From Sphingobacteriales bacterium (GTDB lineage Bacteria; Bacteroidota; Bacteroidia; Sphingobacteriales; Sphingobacteriaceae): a stretch of DNA of 41,251 nt. Location of the stretch: the NCBI GenBank assembly GCA_004294495.1, contig REAS01000045.1:1-41251 (forward strand), read 5' to 3'. A program made the translations under genes and the position numbers. Shown piece by piece: positions 1-9,128 of this stretch; position 1 is the first letter of the stretch; every line of letters starts with the position of its first letter. A model generated the notes under the pieces. It saw only the letters and a program-made list of their open reading frames with translations. It was not told the DNA's origin and made no database searches.

Positions 1-107
1 AATATTTATCCCCACAAAATCCTGCTAAAATTAGACCACCATTTTTGTCCACATGGAACCAACGTCTCCAAAAAAACACCACAAATGTCCATTACGCCAA
101 ATAATTT

Positions 108-115
108 CAAATCTA
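108..115 (-). promoter_or_regulatory. Candidate -7 box for a leftward gene beyond the window
   Basis: The minus strand reads TAGATTTG, a full match to the Bacteroidota -7 consensus TAnnTTTG. It lies downstream of trhO and points toward the left edge. No -33 TTG is seen at the usual spacing and no convincing ORF begins inside the window. It may serve a gene outside the window or be a chance match. Confidence 0.2.
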
Positions 116-174
116 TTTTTTAAAACTTTACCGTGATGGTTTTAAAAAATTTTCAATTAAACAAAAAAAAATAG

Positions 175-1107
175 TTATTTAGTTAACGGCGCAAAAGGCA
201 CTTTAACATAATACCCTGTTCCGTTATATGGGCGTTTTCGAGGATGGGTTTGGCAAGGTACCGAGCAGCAACCTTCTAAGCTATCGCCACATAAATCGCA
301 CTGGGTAAAATGTTCGTTACACTCGGGGTTGGCACAATTTATCATTTTTGTGGTGTGCGTACCGCAATTAAAACAAGTAGATATTACCAAAGGGTTTACC
401 GTATTTACATCAACAGCAATACGGTTATCAAAAACATAGCATTTACCTTCAAAGTCTTCGCCAGCGGCTTCTTTTCCGTATTTTATAATACCACCATGTA
501 ATTGGTAAACGTCTTTAAAACCTTGTTGCAGCAGCAACGCCGATGCTTTTTCGCACTTAATGCCACCCGTACAATATGTAATTATTTTTTTGTCTTTGTA
601 TTGGGCAAGCTGGTTTATCATTGCCGGAAAATCCCTGAAATTTTCGATATCTAACGTTACCGCATTTTTAAACTTACCCATATTATGCTCGTAGTTAGAC
701 CGTACATCCAAAACAACTACATCTTCTTGGTTTTTTAGTTTTAAAAACTCGGCAGCATTTAAATGTTTGCCTGTTTCGCGATTTGGGTCTATAACATTTG
801 GGTCTTTTAAGCCCGAGTACACAATTTCTGATTTATATCGACAGTGCATTTTTATAAACGAAGGCTCGGCTACTTCATCAATTTTAAAATCAATGTTTGC
901 AAACCTAGCATCGTCATTTATGTAATTAATATAAGCTTGGCATTGTGCCACCGTACCCGAAACTGTGCCGTTTAAACCCTCCTCGGCAATAATAATACGA
1001 CCAGTTAAGCCTAAATCTTTACAAAATTTTAAGTGCGATGATGCATAATTTTCTGCATCGTTTATTTTTGTATAGCAGTAATACAATAAGGTTTGGTACG
1101 GTTTCAT
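175..1107 (-). CDS. trhO: tRNA uridine(34) hydroxylase TrhO (rhodanese-fold, UPF0176/YceA)
   Basis: This 310-residue protein matches the TrhO (YceA/YbfQ) family, which hydroxylates uridine 34 of certain tRNAs as the first step of 5-carboxymethoxy- or methoxyuridine synthesis. The N-terminal third is the family-specific domain (EEGLNGTVSG motif). A rhodanese domain follows at about residues 118-215, with the active-site loop CTGGIKCEKA; its Cys is residue 179. The C-terminus (about 240-285) carries a Cys-rich cluster with several CxxC pairs (CFNCG, CDLCG), typical of the longer family members and probably metal-binding. Length is normal for the Gram-positive/Bacteroidota form. It is a single minus-strand gene, divergent from the pseudouridine synthase, so the two neighbours both act on RNA modification, though they do not share a transcript. 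The start is the only sensible ATG before the conserved N-terminus. Confidence 0.93.
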   Translation of the reverse strand: MKPYQTLLYYCYTKINDAENYASSHLKFCKDLGLTGRIIIAEEGLNGTVSGTVAQCQAYINYINDDARFANIDFKIDEVAEPSFIKMHCRYKSEIVYSGLKDPNVIDPNRETGKHLNAAEFLKLKNQEDVVVLDVRSNYEHNMGKFKNAVTLDIENFRDFPAMINQLAQYKDKKIITYCTGGIKCEKASALLLQQGFKDVYQLHGGIIKYGKEAAGEDFEGKCYVFDNRIAVDVNTVNPLVISTCFNCGTHTTKMINCANPECNEHFTQCDLCGDSLEGCCSVPCQTHPRKRPYNGTGYYVKVPFAPLTK

Positions 1108-1151
1108 TAAAAATCAATTGATACTGCTGTAAACAGTGTTAAACAGATTTT

Positions 1152-1159
1152 CAAATCTA
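1152..1159 (-). promoter_or_regulatory. Candidate -7 box of trhO
   Basis: The minus strand reads TAGATTTG, matching TAnnTTTG, about 45 nt upstream of the trhO ATG. The predicted leader is about 35-40 nt. No clear -33 TTG is found 17-21 nt further upstream, so this rests on the -7 element alone. Confidence 0.4.
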
Positions 1160-1293
1160 ATAATAATTTAAAAATATTCTTTTGAAATCTTCATTAGAAA
1201 AAACTGTTTTTAAATTTCTGAGGCTAATACGTGTCTTTTTAAAACCATTAAACCTAATTAGCAATTAATAGAAACTTAAAAATAAATTTTTTG

Positions 1294-1301
1294 TACATTT
1301 G
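1294..1301 (+). promoter_or_regulatory. -7 box of the pseudouridine synthase gene; rules out the TTG start
   Basis: TACATTTG matches TAnnTTTG. Its last three bases are the TTG that the ORF track uses as a start codon (1299). A transcript starting a few bases downstream could not include that TTG, so the ATG at 1332 is the likely start, giving a leader of about 20-25 nt. No -33 TTG is evident. Confidence 0.5.
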
Positions 1302-1331
1302 TTGCCCTCTCTGGGAAGTAAAAAAAACACT

Positions 1332-2945
1332 ATGCCATTCAATAATAAAGGGAACAGTCGAGATGACAAATCCAAAAAAGACGGTTCAAAATTCGGTAAA
1401 ACCGATAGCAATCGCACATTTACATCTGGTAGCAGATCGTCTGATAAACCTAAATCTTCTAGTCGCCCTTATGGTACTTACACTCCAGGTGGCAATTCTG
1501 GCAGTGATAATGAGGATAAAAGAAACCAAACAGATAACAAAAAGACTTATAATAAAGACAGGTCGTTTACCGATAATTCGTCGTCTGATAGATTTAAAAA
1601 AACCAGTTATGGTGGAAAATCATTTGGTAAAGATAGTCGCTCAACATCCGGCCACAGCCGTAACCCAAACACCGACAGTAGAGAACGAAAACCTTACGGC
1701 GATAAACCCGAAGGTGGATATAACAGAGAAAGAAAACCTTTCGGAGATAAACCAGAAGGTGGATTTAATAGAGAAAGAAAGCCTTTCGGCGAAAGAACCG
1801 AAGGTGGATATAATAGAGAAAGAAAACCTTTCGGAGATAAACCAGAAGGTCTATTTAATAGAGAAAGAAAGCCTTTCGGCGAAAGAACCGAAAACTCTGG
1901 AAGTAGGGAAAGAAAGCCTTTTAACCCCGACCGTAATTTTAATAAAGACGAAAAGAAACCCTTCGGCGATAAACCGCGTGAAGCAAAATCTTTCAGCAAT
2001 AAAAAATTTACCGACCGAGAAAAAACTCCTTTTAAAGGCCGTGTAAAAGCCGAGGAAGACGATTTACGCCCAAGCTATACCAGCAAGGCCGAAAATTTTA
2101 GTCGCCCATACGAAAAAACTTATGAAAAACGAGGCAGCCAGCCCAATCAAGATGTGATTGATTTTGGCGATGGAAACATAAAACCACGAGGCAAAGTGGG
2201 CAGCAAATCCACATTTAATAAAGATGAAGATTTTATAAGATTAAACCGTTACATAGCAAATGCAGGAATATGTTCTCGCCGTAAGGCCGATGAATTAATT
2301 GCCGCTGGCGTTGTTAGTGTAAATGGGATAGCTATAACCGAGTTAGGCGCAAAAGTTAACCCTGCAAAAGACGAAATTCGTTACAATGGCGAGCTGCTAA
2401 AATCCGAAAAAATGGTTTATGTTCTTTTAAATAAACCTAAAGATTTTATTACCACAACAGATGACCCACAAGAACGTAAAACCGTTATGGCATTGGTTGA
2501 TAAGGCCAGCCGAGAACGTATTTACCCTGTTGGCCGTTTAGATAGAAACACAACTGGCTTATTATTAATGACCAACGATGGAGATTTAGCCGAAAAACTA
2601 TCGCACCCACGCAACAATATTAGCAAAATTTACCAAGTAGAATTAAGCCGTAATTTAAGCCAAGGCGATTTTAACAAAATTTCTTTTGGTTTAGAGTTGG
2701 AAGATGGTTTTATAAAACCCGATACAGTTTCGTACGTTACTGGGGGTAGCAAAAACGAAATTGGCATACAAATACATAGCGGTAAAAACCGAATTGTGCG
2801 CCGCATTTTCGAAAGTTTAGGTTACGAAGTTGTAAAACTAGACCGTGTAATTTATGCCAACTTAAGCAAAAAAGATTTGCCACGTGGCAAATGGAGACAT
2901 TTAAACGAAAAAGAAGTTATTCAATTAAAGCATTTTATTAAATAA
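1332..2945 (+). CDS. S4-domain 23S/16S rRNA pseudouridine synthase (RsuA/RluB/RluF family) with long disordered N-terminus
   Basis: The C-terminal 240 residues form an RsuA/RluB-type pseudouridine synthase, which isomerises a specific rRNA uridine. An S4 RNA-binding domain lies at about residues 300-347 (RLNRYIANAGICSRRKADEL). The catalytic domain follows with motif GRLDRNTTGLLL, whose Asp (about D404) is the expected catalytic residue. The first 290 residues are hydrophilic, Arg/Lys/Asp/Gly-rich and repetitive (15-residue unit RERKPFGDKPEGGYN), probably a disordered RNA-binding tail. Such extensions are common in Bacteroidota members, but this makes the protein about twice the family's usual length. 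The ATG at 1332 (MPFNNKG) is preferred over the ORF-track TTG at 1299, which sits inside a promoter box. A strong terminator follows. Which rRNA position is modified cannot be told from sequence, so no symbol is given. Confidence 0.88.
   Translation: MPFNNKGNSRDDKSKKDGSKFGKTDSNRTFTSGSRSSDKPKSSSRPYGTYTPGGNSGSDNEDKRNQTDNKKTYNKDRSFTDNSSSDRFKKTSYGGKSFGKDSRSTSGHSRNPNTDSRERKPYGDKPEGGYNRERKPFGDKPEGGFNRERKPFGERTEGGYNRERKPFGDKPEGLFNRERKPFGERTENSGSRERKPFNPDRNFNKDEKKPFGDKPREAKSFSNKKFTDREKTPFKGRVKAEEDDLRPSYTSKAENFSRPYEKTYEKRGSQPNQDVIDFGDGNIKPRGKVGSKSTFNKDEDFIRLNRYIANAGICSRRKADELIAAGVVSVNGIAITELGAKVNPAKDEIRYNGELLKSEKMVYVLLNKPKDFITTTDDPQERKTVMALVDKASRERIYPVGRLDRNTTGLLLMTNDGDLAEKLSHPRNNISKIYQVELSRNLSQGDFNKISFGLELEDGFIKPDTVSYVTGGSKNEIGIQIHSGKNRIVRRIFESLGYEVVKLDRVIYANLSKKDLPRGKWRHLNEKEVIQLKHFIK
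1681..1920. repeat. 45-bp in-frame tandem repeat with a 90-bp higher-order period
   Basis: Units begin at 1681, 1726, 1771, 1816, 1861 and 1906, exactly 45 bp apart, and encode the unit RERKPFG(D/E)(K/R)xEG. Units 2+3 (from 1726) and 4+5 (from 1816) match at all but about two positions over roughly 78 bp, pointing to a recent 90-bp duplication. The repetition keeps three frames open here, which explains the shadow ORFs in the track. Confidence 0.9.
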
Positions 2946-2974
2946 TAAACTGCAAGTTTTTGTAAAAAGCAAAT

Positions 2975-3008
2975 AGGGGTAAAAATTATTTTTTACCCCT
3001 TTTTTTTT
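2975..3008 (+). terminator. Rho-independent terminator of the pseudouridine synthase gene
   Basis: An 11-bp perfect stem (AGGGGTAAAAA / TTTTTACCCCT) with a 4-nt loop is followed by a run of nine T. It lies 30 nt after the stop codon and immediately before the aldolase remnant. Confidence 0.85.
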
Positions 3009-3028
3009 ACGTCACTTTGTGAAATTTT

Positions 3029-3324
3029 AGAAAAACTGACCTTAAAATGTGCACCCAACTAAGCACAAATCACCCCATTGATTTATGCCGATACCGAGTA
3101 ATTATTTGTTTTTCGGAAAGAATTATTTTAATAAAGTCTGGGAGACAAGCAAAAGGAAAAACAGATTTAACAAATGCTATAAAAATTGCCATAATTATTA
3201 TAAGAGGAGGTGGCTCAGGCTTAATTATGGGTCGTAAAGCTTTTCAAGGCCTTGTTAATTAAGGTATTGAATTAATAAGGCCGTAAAAGAAATTTATTTG
3301 GCAAAAGAAGTTAGCGTTGCTTAA
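3029..3324 (+). pseudogene. fbaB: C-terminal remnant of class I fructose-bisphosphate aldolase (FbaB/DhnA type)
   Basis: The 71-residue ORF at 3047-3262 aligns end to end with the last part of E. coli-type FbaB, as I recall that sequence. HPIDLCRY corresponds to NPIDLVRY, LIKSG to LINSG, KTDLTNA to ETDLSDA, and GLIMGRKAFQ to GLILGRKAFK. Similarity also runs upstream of the ATG (TDLKMCTQL). A TAA at 3260 interrupts the frame. Homology resumes with GIELI, then moves to another frame as NKAVKEIYLAKEVSVA followed by TAA at 3322, matching the family's normal C-terminus. The expected but missing 4 nt lie in an ATTA repeat, suggesting slippage. Only about 95 of roughly 350 residues remain; the catalytic barrel upstream is gone, replaced by the neighbouring terminator. 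Conserved positions are also damaged (IIIRGGG where the family has INKRAGG). The remnant cannot encode an active enzyme. An intact copy may exist elsewhere. Confidence 0.85.
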
Positions 3325-3618
3325 TCGCGTTTCAATACTTAAGGTTTTATTTATAATTTGTGTTTTTACACTTGCAATAACCTACGGCGTGTAAGAGTAT
3401 ATTTTTAGGCAAAATTTATGCAAACAACATAATTTCCAGTTCAATTAAACTGCGTATTGTAAATAATTTTATATTTAATTTTTTTAACTTAAAATAAAGC
3501 TAGCATTTAAGCAAATGTGGTTCAATTATTGATATAGATTAAAATTAGCTAGATGTTTAAAGAATTAAATTACAAGTTAATTTATTAAAAAATTGTTTAA
3601 AAGCTTAGAATAATTCAC
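3325..3618. other. AT-rich intergenic region, nothing recognised
   Basis: This 294-nt stretch separates the aldolase remnant from the sensor kinase. I see no ORF, no TAnnTTTG box and no convincing hairpin. It presumably holds the kinase promoter, which I cannot place. Confidence 0.4.
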
Positions 3619-6600
3619 ATGTCTATCAAAAACAAAAATCTTCGTAAAGTTTTTATTTTCACAATTAGTTTTGTGATTTTACTTTCCATTTATTCCTATT
3701 CAAAAATTATTACGCTTATTAAATCTGCCGAAATAGTAAATAATACTACAAAATTATCTTTAGAACTTGAAAAAGTTATTGGCAGTTTAAAACAAGCAGA
3801 AACAGGTAGTAGGGGCTACTTATTAACACATGATAAAAAATTTCTTACAGATTTTAATACAGGATTAAAGGAATATCCAGAAAATATTAAAGCTGTTAAA
3901 AAGCTTATTGCTAATAAACCAAAGCAACAAAAAAGGTTGGCGAATGTGGAGAACCTTGCTAAACACAAGCACAATTATATGCTTAAAATGCTTGAGGTTG
4001 ATAAAGTACACTCACCAACAGTTCAACAACTTTTAGTGGCAAAAGCCATTATGGATAGTTTGCGAACCGAAGTTAACGGTATGGTTACCTGTGAAAATAA
4101 ACTGTTACAACAAAATTTAAAAAAGCTTCATAAACAAACCCTTATTGCGCCTGCAATGCTCTTAATATTAAGTTTACTAGCGTTAGCCATTGTTATTTTT
4201 GCTTATTGGAAATTGAATAAATCGTTACTTGAAGCTCAACAACTAAAGGCCGATGCAATAAAACAAGCTGTTGAAATCGAAAAAAACCAAAACTCAGCTG
4301 CAAACGAAAAAGAATTAAAGTTATTGATAAAACAAGCACCAGTTGCAATAATACTGGCAGAAAGTGAAAATTTTATAATAAAAGTAGCAAACCAAAATGC
4401 TTTGCAAATGATGCAAAAAACCGAGGAAGAGGTAATACAGAAGAGCATTACCGATTTTTTTCTTGAGTTGCCCAAGCAAAAAGAAATTTTAAATCAAGTT
4501 TATGCTACAGGTATATCGCACCAATTACAAGAAGTATCATTAAATTTTAAAAGTAAAGAGAAACCTTATACCCGATGTTACGATTTTAACTTTTTACCTT
4601 GGTACTGTGGTAATTCAAATATAAAAGGGGTAATGCTTGTAGGTGTTGAAGTAACCGAAAAAGTAATTGCCAGAAAAAAAATTGAAGAAAGCGAACAACG
4701 TTTCCGCAAGTTAGTACAAAAAACACCCGTGGCAATTTGCTTGTTAAGTGGCAAAAATTTTGTAGTAGAAATTGCCAATAATTGGCAACTAAAATTATGG
4801 GGAAAAACCCCAGAACAAGTACTTAACTTACCTAGATTTGCCGCAATACCTGAAGTTGAAGGACATGGTCTTGAGGCCTTACTTAACAACGTTTTTACTA
4901 CCGGAAAACCTTTTGCCGCAAATGAATTTCCTTTAACGCTTGTTCGCAATGGGCATAAAGAAACTCTTTACGTAAATTTTAATTATCAACCTTTTTATAA
5001 TAATTATAATGAAATAGTTGGAGTTATATCGGTTGCAACCGATGTTACCGAACAGGTTCTTGCTAGGCAAAAGGTTGTAGAAAGCGAGCGACTTTTGTAT
5101 AATCTTATTTACTCCTCTCCATCAGCTATTGGCCTTCTACAAGGAGAAGACTTTATTATATCTACTGCAAACTGCTCTATGGTAGATATTTGGGGAAAAG
5201 GAAAAGAACTTATAGGCAAAAAATATTTTGAAGTATTGCCTGAACTTAAAGAACAAGGCTATAAAGAAATTTTTGGAAAAGTTTATAACACAGGCATATC
5301 TTATAATGCAATTGAAACGCCCGTTACAATTTTACAAAACGGCGAAAGCAATGTAAAGTATTATAACATTATTGTTTTTCCTAATTATAATGCAAATAAT
5401 CAAATTGATGGTTTAGGTATGATTGCTGTTGATGTAACTTCACAAGCATTATTTAATCATAAAATTAAGGAAAGCGAAGCCCAATTTAGCGGATTGGCTG
5501 ATAATATAGCAAACCTTGCATGGATGGCCAATGCCGAAGGTTGGATTTATTGGTATAACAAAAGGTGGTTCGAATATACGGGTACAACCATGGAACAAAT
5601 GAAAGGCTGGGGTTGGCAATCTGTACACGACCCTAAAATATTACCCTCGGTTATGGAAAATTGGCAAAATTCTATTGCAAATGGGCAACCATTCGAAATG
5701 GTTTTTCCCATAAAAGGTGCAAATGGCAACTTCCGTGAATTTCTTACCCGAAGTGTACCTATAAAGGATATTGATGGAAAAATAATTAATTGGGTAGGTA
5801 CAAATACAGATATTACCGAACAAAAAAAGGCAGAAGACCAATTTAAAGTATTGGCCGACCAATCGCCTATGTGGGTTTGGTTAACAGATAAAGAAATAAA
5901 TGTTTTATACGCTAATCCCGAGTTACTCAAGTTTATTGGTATTTCACATTACAGCAAATTTACTGGCCATGTATGGGAACAAAAAGTTCATCCAGATGAT
6001 ATTGCATTGGTGTACAAGTATTTTGGCGAAGGGGTATCACTCCAACAATCTTTTTCTTTTGAACTTCGAATACAAAATTCTATTAACTTACAGTACGAAT
6101 GGTTTTATTTAAAAGGTGTTCCCAGGGTTGAAGAGAATGAATTTACTGGTTTTATTGGTACTGGGATAAATATTAACGAACAAAAATTAATATTATCTCA
6201 GCTCGAATACCGTAAAGCATTATTAGAAGCACATATTGAAGCAAGCCTAGATGGTATTTTATTAGTGGATACAAAAGGCAAAATACTTTCTTATAACCAG
6301 CGGTTTGTAGATATTTGGAATATGCCGCAGCAAATTGTAGACGATAAAAATGATGAAGCTGCATTAGCCTTTGCGCTTACCCAATTGTTACACCCAAATC
6401 AGTTTAATGAAAGGGTAAAATGGTTGTACCAACACCCCAACGAAACAAGTATTGATGAACTAGAATTCTTAGACGGAAAAATAGTAAAAAGGTACGGCTA
6501 CCCTGTTATTGCAGCAGATGGGAGTTATTATGCTTGGAGTTGGATATTTAGAGACATAACCCAGCAAAAAAAATCTGAAATAAAAATAAAGGAAAACGAA

Positions 6601-7647
6601 GAACGCTTTCGCTCTTTAGCCCAAACACTACCTCAATTGGTTTGGGTTACCAATGCCCAAGGTGCATACGAGTTTGTATCACTAAAATGGAAAGAATATT
6701 CTGGTATTGAGCCAGGTGGCGAGAAAGAGTGGGCAGAAATAGTGCACCCCGATGATTATCAAAATATTAATGCAGCTTGGGTGCTGTGTTTAGCTACAGG
6801 TGCTGATTATATTTTTGATGTTCGCCTTAAAAGTAAAAGCGGCGAATACAGATGGCATACCGTAAAAGGTGTACCTGTTTTAAATACTGATGGCGAAATT
6901 GTTAAATGGGTAGGAGCATTTACTGATATTCATGAACAAAAATTAAAAGAAGAGTACAAGGATGAATTTATAAGTATTGCCAGCCACGAAATGAAAACAC
7001 CACTTACAATTGCCAAAGCATATTTACAAATGCTCGAACCATTATTAATTGGAAATAACGAAAAAGCGCATTTGTACACCATAAAAGCAAGCCAATCTGT
7101 TGATAGACTAAATGAACTTACAAGCGAATTGTTAGATGCATGCAAAATAAGTTTAGGCAAATTAAATTATACCATAACAACATTTGATTTTAACGAGATG
7201 ATGGACAAAACGGTTGAAAATCTAGAACTTATTTCACCAACGCATATTTTAATTAAAACTGGCGAAGTATACAAACACGTAACCGGCGATAAAGACCGGC
7301 TGCAACAAGTTGTTATTAATTTAATTACCAACGCCATAAAATATTCGCCTAAAAATCATGAAGTTTTTATTACCCTACAACAAGAAAATGATTTAATAAA
7401 AGTATCGGTAAAAGATACGGGTATAGGCATAGCCAAACAAAGCCTTAGTAAAATATTTGATAAATATCATAGGCTAGAAGAGCATGCCTTGCACTATCAA
7501 GGTTTAGGAATCGGGTTGTTTATATCGTACCAAATTATTGAGCGCCATCAAGGTAAATTATGGGCCGAGAGCGAATTGGGAATAGGGAGCACATTTTATT
7601 TCACATTGCCAATAAACGGTAATAGCTTAGCAAATAATACGATCTAA
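3619..7647 (+). CDS. Multi-PAS hybrid-free sensor histidine kinase with CHASE3 domain
   Basis: This is a 1342-residue membrane sensor kinase. Two membrane helices (about 10-33 and 176-198) flank a periplasmic CHASE3-type domain (KQAETGSRGYLLT). About seven cytoplasmic PAS domains follow, starting near residues 234, 364, 495, 626, 744, 871 and 999; several end in the PAC-like D(V/I)TEQ motif. The HisKA domain has the phospho-acceptor in SHEMKTP (H1123). The HATPase domain shows the N box (NLITNAIKYSP), DTGIGI, FDKYHR and GLGIGL. There is no receiver or HPt domain, and no response regulator gene is adjacent, so it is an orphan kinase that probably signals to a regulator encoded elsewhere. PAS 1-3 resemble one another, as do PAS 4, 5 and 7, suggesting expansion by internal duplication. 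The ligands are unknown; no heme or flavin residues can be assigned by eye. Confidence 0.93.
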   Translation: MSIKNKNLRKVFIFTISFVILLSIYSYSKIITLIKSAEIVNNTTKLSLELEKVIGSLKQAETGSRGYLLTHDKKFLTDFNTGLKEYPENIKAVKKLIANKPKQQKRLANVENLAKHKHNYMLKMLEVDKVHSPTVQQLLVAKAIMDSLRTEVNGMVTCENKLLQQNLKKLHKQTLIAPAMLLILSLLALAIVIFAYWKLNKSLLEAQQLKADAIKQAVEIEKNQNSAANEKELKLLIKQAPVAIILAESENFIIKVANQNALQMMQKTEEEVIQKSITDFFLELPKQKEILNQVYATGISHQLQEVSLNFKSKEKPYTRCYDFNFLPWYCGNSNIKGVMLVGVEVTEKVIARKKIEESEQRFRKLVQKTPVAICLLSGKNFVVEIANNWQLKLWGKTPEQVLNLPRFAAIPEVEGHGLEALLNNVFTTGKPFAANEFPLTLVRNGHKETLYVNFNYQPFYNNYNEIVGVISVATDVTEQVLARQKVVESERLLYNLIYSSPSAIGLLQGEDFIISTANCSMVDIWGKGKELIGKKYFEVLPELKEQGYKEIFGKVYNTGISYNAIETPVTILQNGESNVKYYNIIVFPNYNANNQIDGLGMIAVDVTSQALFNHKIKESEAQFSGLADNIANLAWMANAEGWIYWYNKRWFEYTGTTMEQMKGWGWQSVHDPKILPSVMENWQNSIANGQPFEMVFPIKGANGNFREFLTRSVPIKDIDGKIINWVGTNTDITEQKKAEDQFKVLADQSPMWVWLTDKEINVLYANPELLKFIGISHYSKFTGHVWEQKVHPDDIALVYKYFGEGVSLQQSFSFELRIQNSINLQYEWFYLKGVPRVEENEFTGFIGTGININEQKLILSQLEYRKALLEAHIEASLDGILLVDTKGKILSYNQRFVDIWNMPQQIVDDKNDEAALAFALTQLLHPNQFNERVKWLYQHPNETSIDELEFLDGKIVKRYGYPVIAADGSYYAWSWIFRDITQQKKSEIKIKENEERFRSLAQTLPQLVWVTNAQGAYEFVSLKWKEYSGIEPGGEKEWAEIVHPDDYQNINAAWVLCLATGADYIFDVRLKSKSGEYRWHTVKGVPVLNTDGEIVKWVGAFTDIHEQKLKEEYKDEFISIASHEMKTPLTIAKAYLQMLEPLLIGNNEKAHLYTIKASQSVDRLNELTSELLDACKISLGKLNYTITTFDFNEMMDKTVENLELISPTHILIKTGEVYKHVTGDKDRLQQVVINLITNAIKYSPKNHEVFITLQQENDLIKVSVKDTGIGIAKQSLSKIFDKYHRLEEHALHYQGLGIGLFISYQIIERHQGKLWAESELGIGSTFYFTLPINGNSLANNTI

Positions 7648-7726
7648 AAAAAATATAATTATTTCGTAATTAAAAATTCTAATGCTTGGTATGCAATTCA
7701 AACCTTTTAAACCAATACAATTTGCT

Positions 7727-7734
7727 TATGTTTG
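7727..7734 (+). promoter_or_regulatory. Candidate -7 box of argH
   Basis: TATGTTTG matches TAnnTTTG, 62 nt upstream of the argH ATG. No -33 TTG is seen at the expected spacing. The predicted leader is about 55 nt. Confidence 0.4.
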
Positions 7735-7796
7735 CTTGTTTAAATCTTAAAAAATTGTAGTCATAAAAATTAATGGCTCGTATTTAATATATTACA

Positions 7797-9128
7797 ATGA
7801 AACTTTGGCAAAAAAATATTGCTACCAATAACCTGGTAGAAACTTTTACAGTAGGGCTTGATAGGGAAATGGATATGCAACTGGCTGCAGCCGATGTACT
7901 AGGCTCGTTAGCGCATACACAAATGTTACATAGTATTGGTTTGCTTAACGCTGATGATTTGGCCGCCATACAAAAAGAACTCAAAAACATTTATAAAGAA
8001 ATAGAAAACGGAAGTTTTATTATTGAACCCAATGTAGAAGATGTACACTCGCAAATAGAATTGCTACTTACCCAACGCATTGGCGATGCAGGGAAAAAAA
8101 TACATAGCGGTAGGTCTAGAAACGACCAAGTTTTGGTTGACTTAAAACTGTACATGCGTGTAGTTATTAAAGAGATGGTAGCATCAACCACCGAGCTTTT
8201 TGATTTACTTACCAATCTTGCCCAGCAACATAAAGAAAAGTTATTACCAGGCTATACACACTTGCAAATTGCTATGCCATCATCGTTTGGTTTATGGTTT
8301 GGGGCTTACGCCGAAAGTTTGGTGGATGATTTAGAACTTATGCTTGCTGCCTACAAAATTAGCAATAAAAACCCATTAGGTTCGGCAGCGGGGTATGGCT
8401 CATCATTCCCATTAAACCGCCAGTTAACTACCGATTTGTTAGGCTTTAACAGCTTAAATTACAATGTAGTTTATGCACAAATGGGTCGTGGTAAAACCGA
8501 GCGTATTGTAGCACAGGGCATATCGGCCATAGCTGCAACCTTAAATAAAATGGCCATGGATGCTTGTTTATTTATGAACCAAAACTTTGGTTTTATAGCT
8601 TTCCCCGATGAGTTAACCACAGGCTCTAGCATTATGCCACACAAAAAAAATCCAGATGTTTGGGAAATTATGCGTGGCCGTACAAACCAATTACAAGCCT
8701 TGCCTAATCAAATTGCCATGTTAACTACAAATTTACCTTCGGGCTATCACCGCGAAATGCAGTTGTTAAAAGAAACGCTTTTTCCGGCTTTTAATACCAT
8801 TTTAAGCTGTTTAGATATGGCAAAACTAATGTTAAGTAACATTAAAATTAAAGATAATATTTTAGATGACCCAAAGTATCAATATCTTTTTAGTGTAGAA
8901 GAAGTAAACAAACAAGTTTTAGCCGGTGTACCTTTTAGGGAAGCCTATAAACAAGTAGGTTTAGCTATTGAAGCCGGCGAGTTCAACGGAAAATATGAAC
9001 TAAACCATACACACGAAGGCAGCATAGGTAACTTAAACTTACCCGAAGTACATAAAATGATGGATGATGTAATAGCGCAATTTAATTTCGAAAAAGTTGA
9101 TGCTGCTATTGCAAAATTAATAGCTTAG
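7797..9128 (+). CDS. argH: Argininosuccinate lyase
   Basis: This 443-residue enzyme belongs to the fumarase/aspartase superfamily. It cleaves argininosuccinate to arginine and fumarate, the last step of arginine synthesis, in the cytoplasm. The start MKLWQKN and the segment DREMDMQLAAADVLGS are typical ArgH N-terminal features. HSGRSRNDQV carries the substrate-binding SRND element. The superfamily signature GSSIMPHKKNPD at about residues 276-287 holds the catalytic Ser loop. Length is close to the usual 450-460. No other arginine genes are next to it, and about 400 nt of non-coding sequence follow, so it appears to be transcribed alone. Confidence 0.96.
   Translation: MKLWQKNIATNNLVETFTVGLDREMDMQLAAADVLGSLAHTQMLHSIGLLNADDLAAIQKELKNIYKEIENGSFIIEPNVEDVHSQIELLLTQRIGDAGKKIHSGRSRNDQVLVDLKLYMRVVIKEMVASTTELFDLLTNLAQQHKEKLLPGYTHLQIAMPSSFGLWFGAYAESLVDDLELMLAAYKISNKNPLGSAAGYGSSFPLNRQLTTDLLGFNSLNYNVVYAQMGRGKTERIVAQGISAIAATLNKMAMDACLFMNQNFGFIAFPDELTTGSSIMPHKKNPDVWEIMRGRTNQLQALPNQIAMLTTNLPSGYHREMQLLKETLFPAFNTILSCLDMAKLMLSNIKIKDNILDDPKYQYLFSVEEVNKQVLAGVPFREAYKQVGLAIEAGEFNGKYELNHTHEGSIGNLNLPEVHKMMDDVIAQFNFEKVDAAIAKLIA

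Noticed and set aside
1291-2046. 251-aa ORF in a second frame over the pseudouridine synthase N-terminus
   Set aside because: It is kept open by the 45-bp repeat; the frame with S4 and catalytic domains is the real gene.
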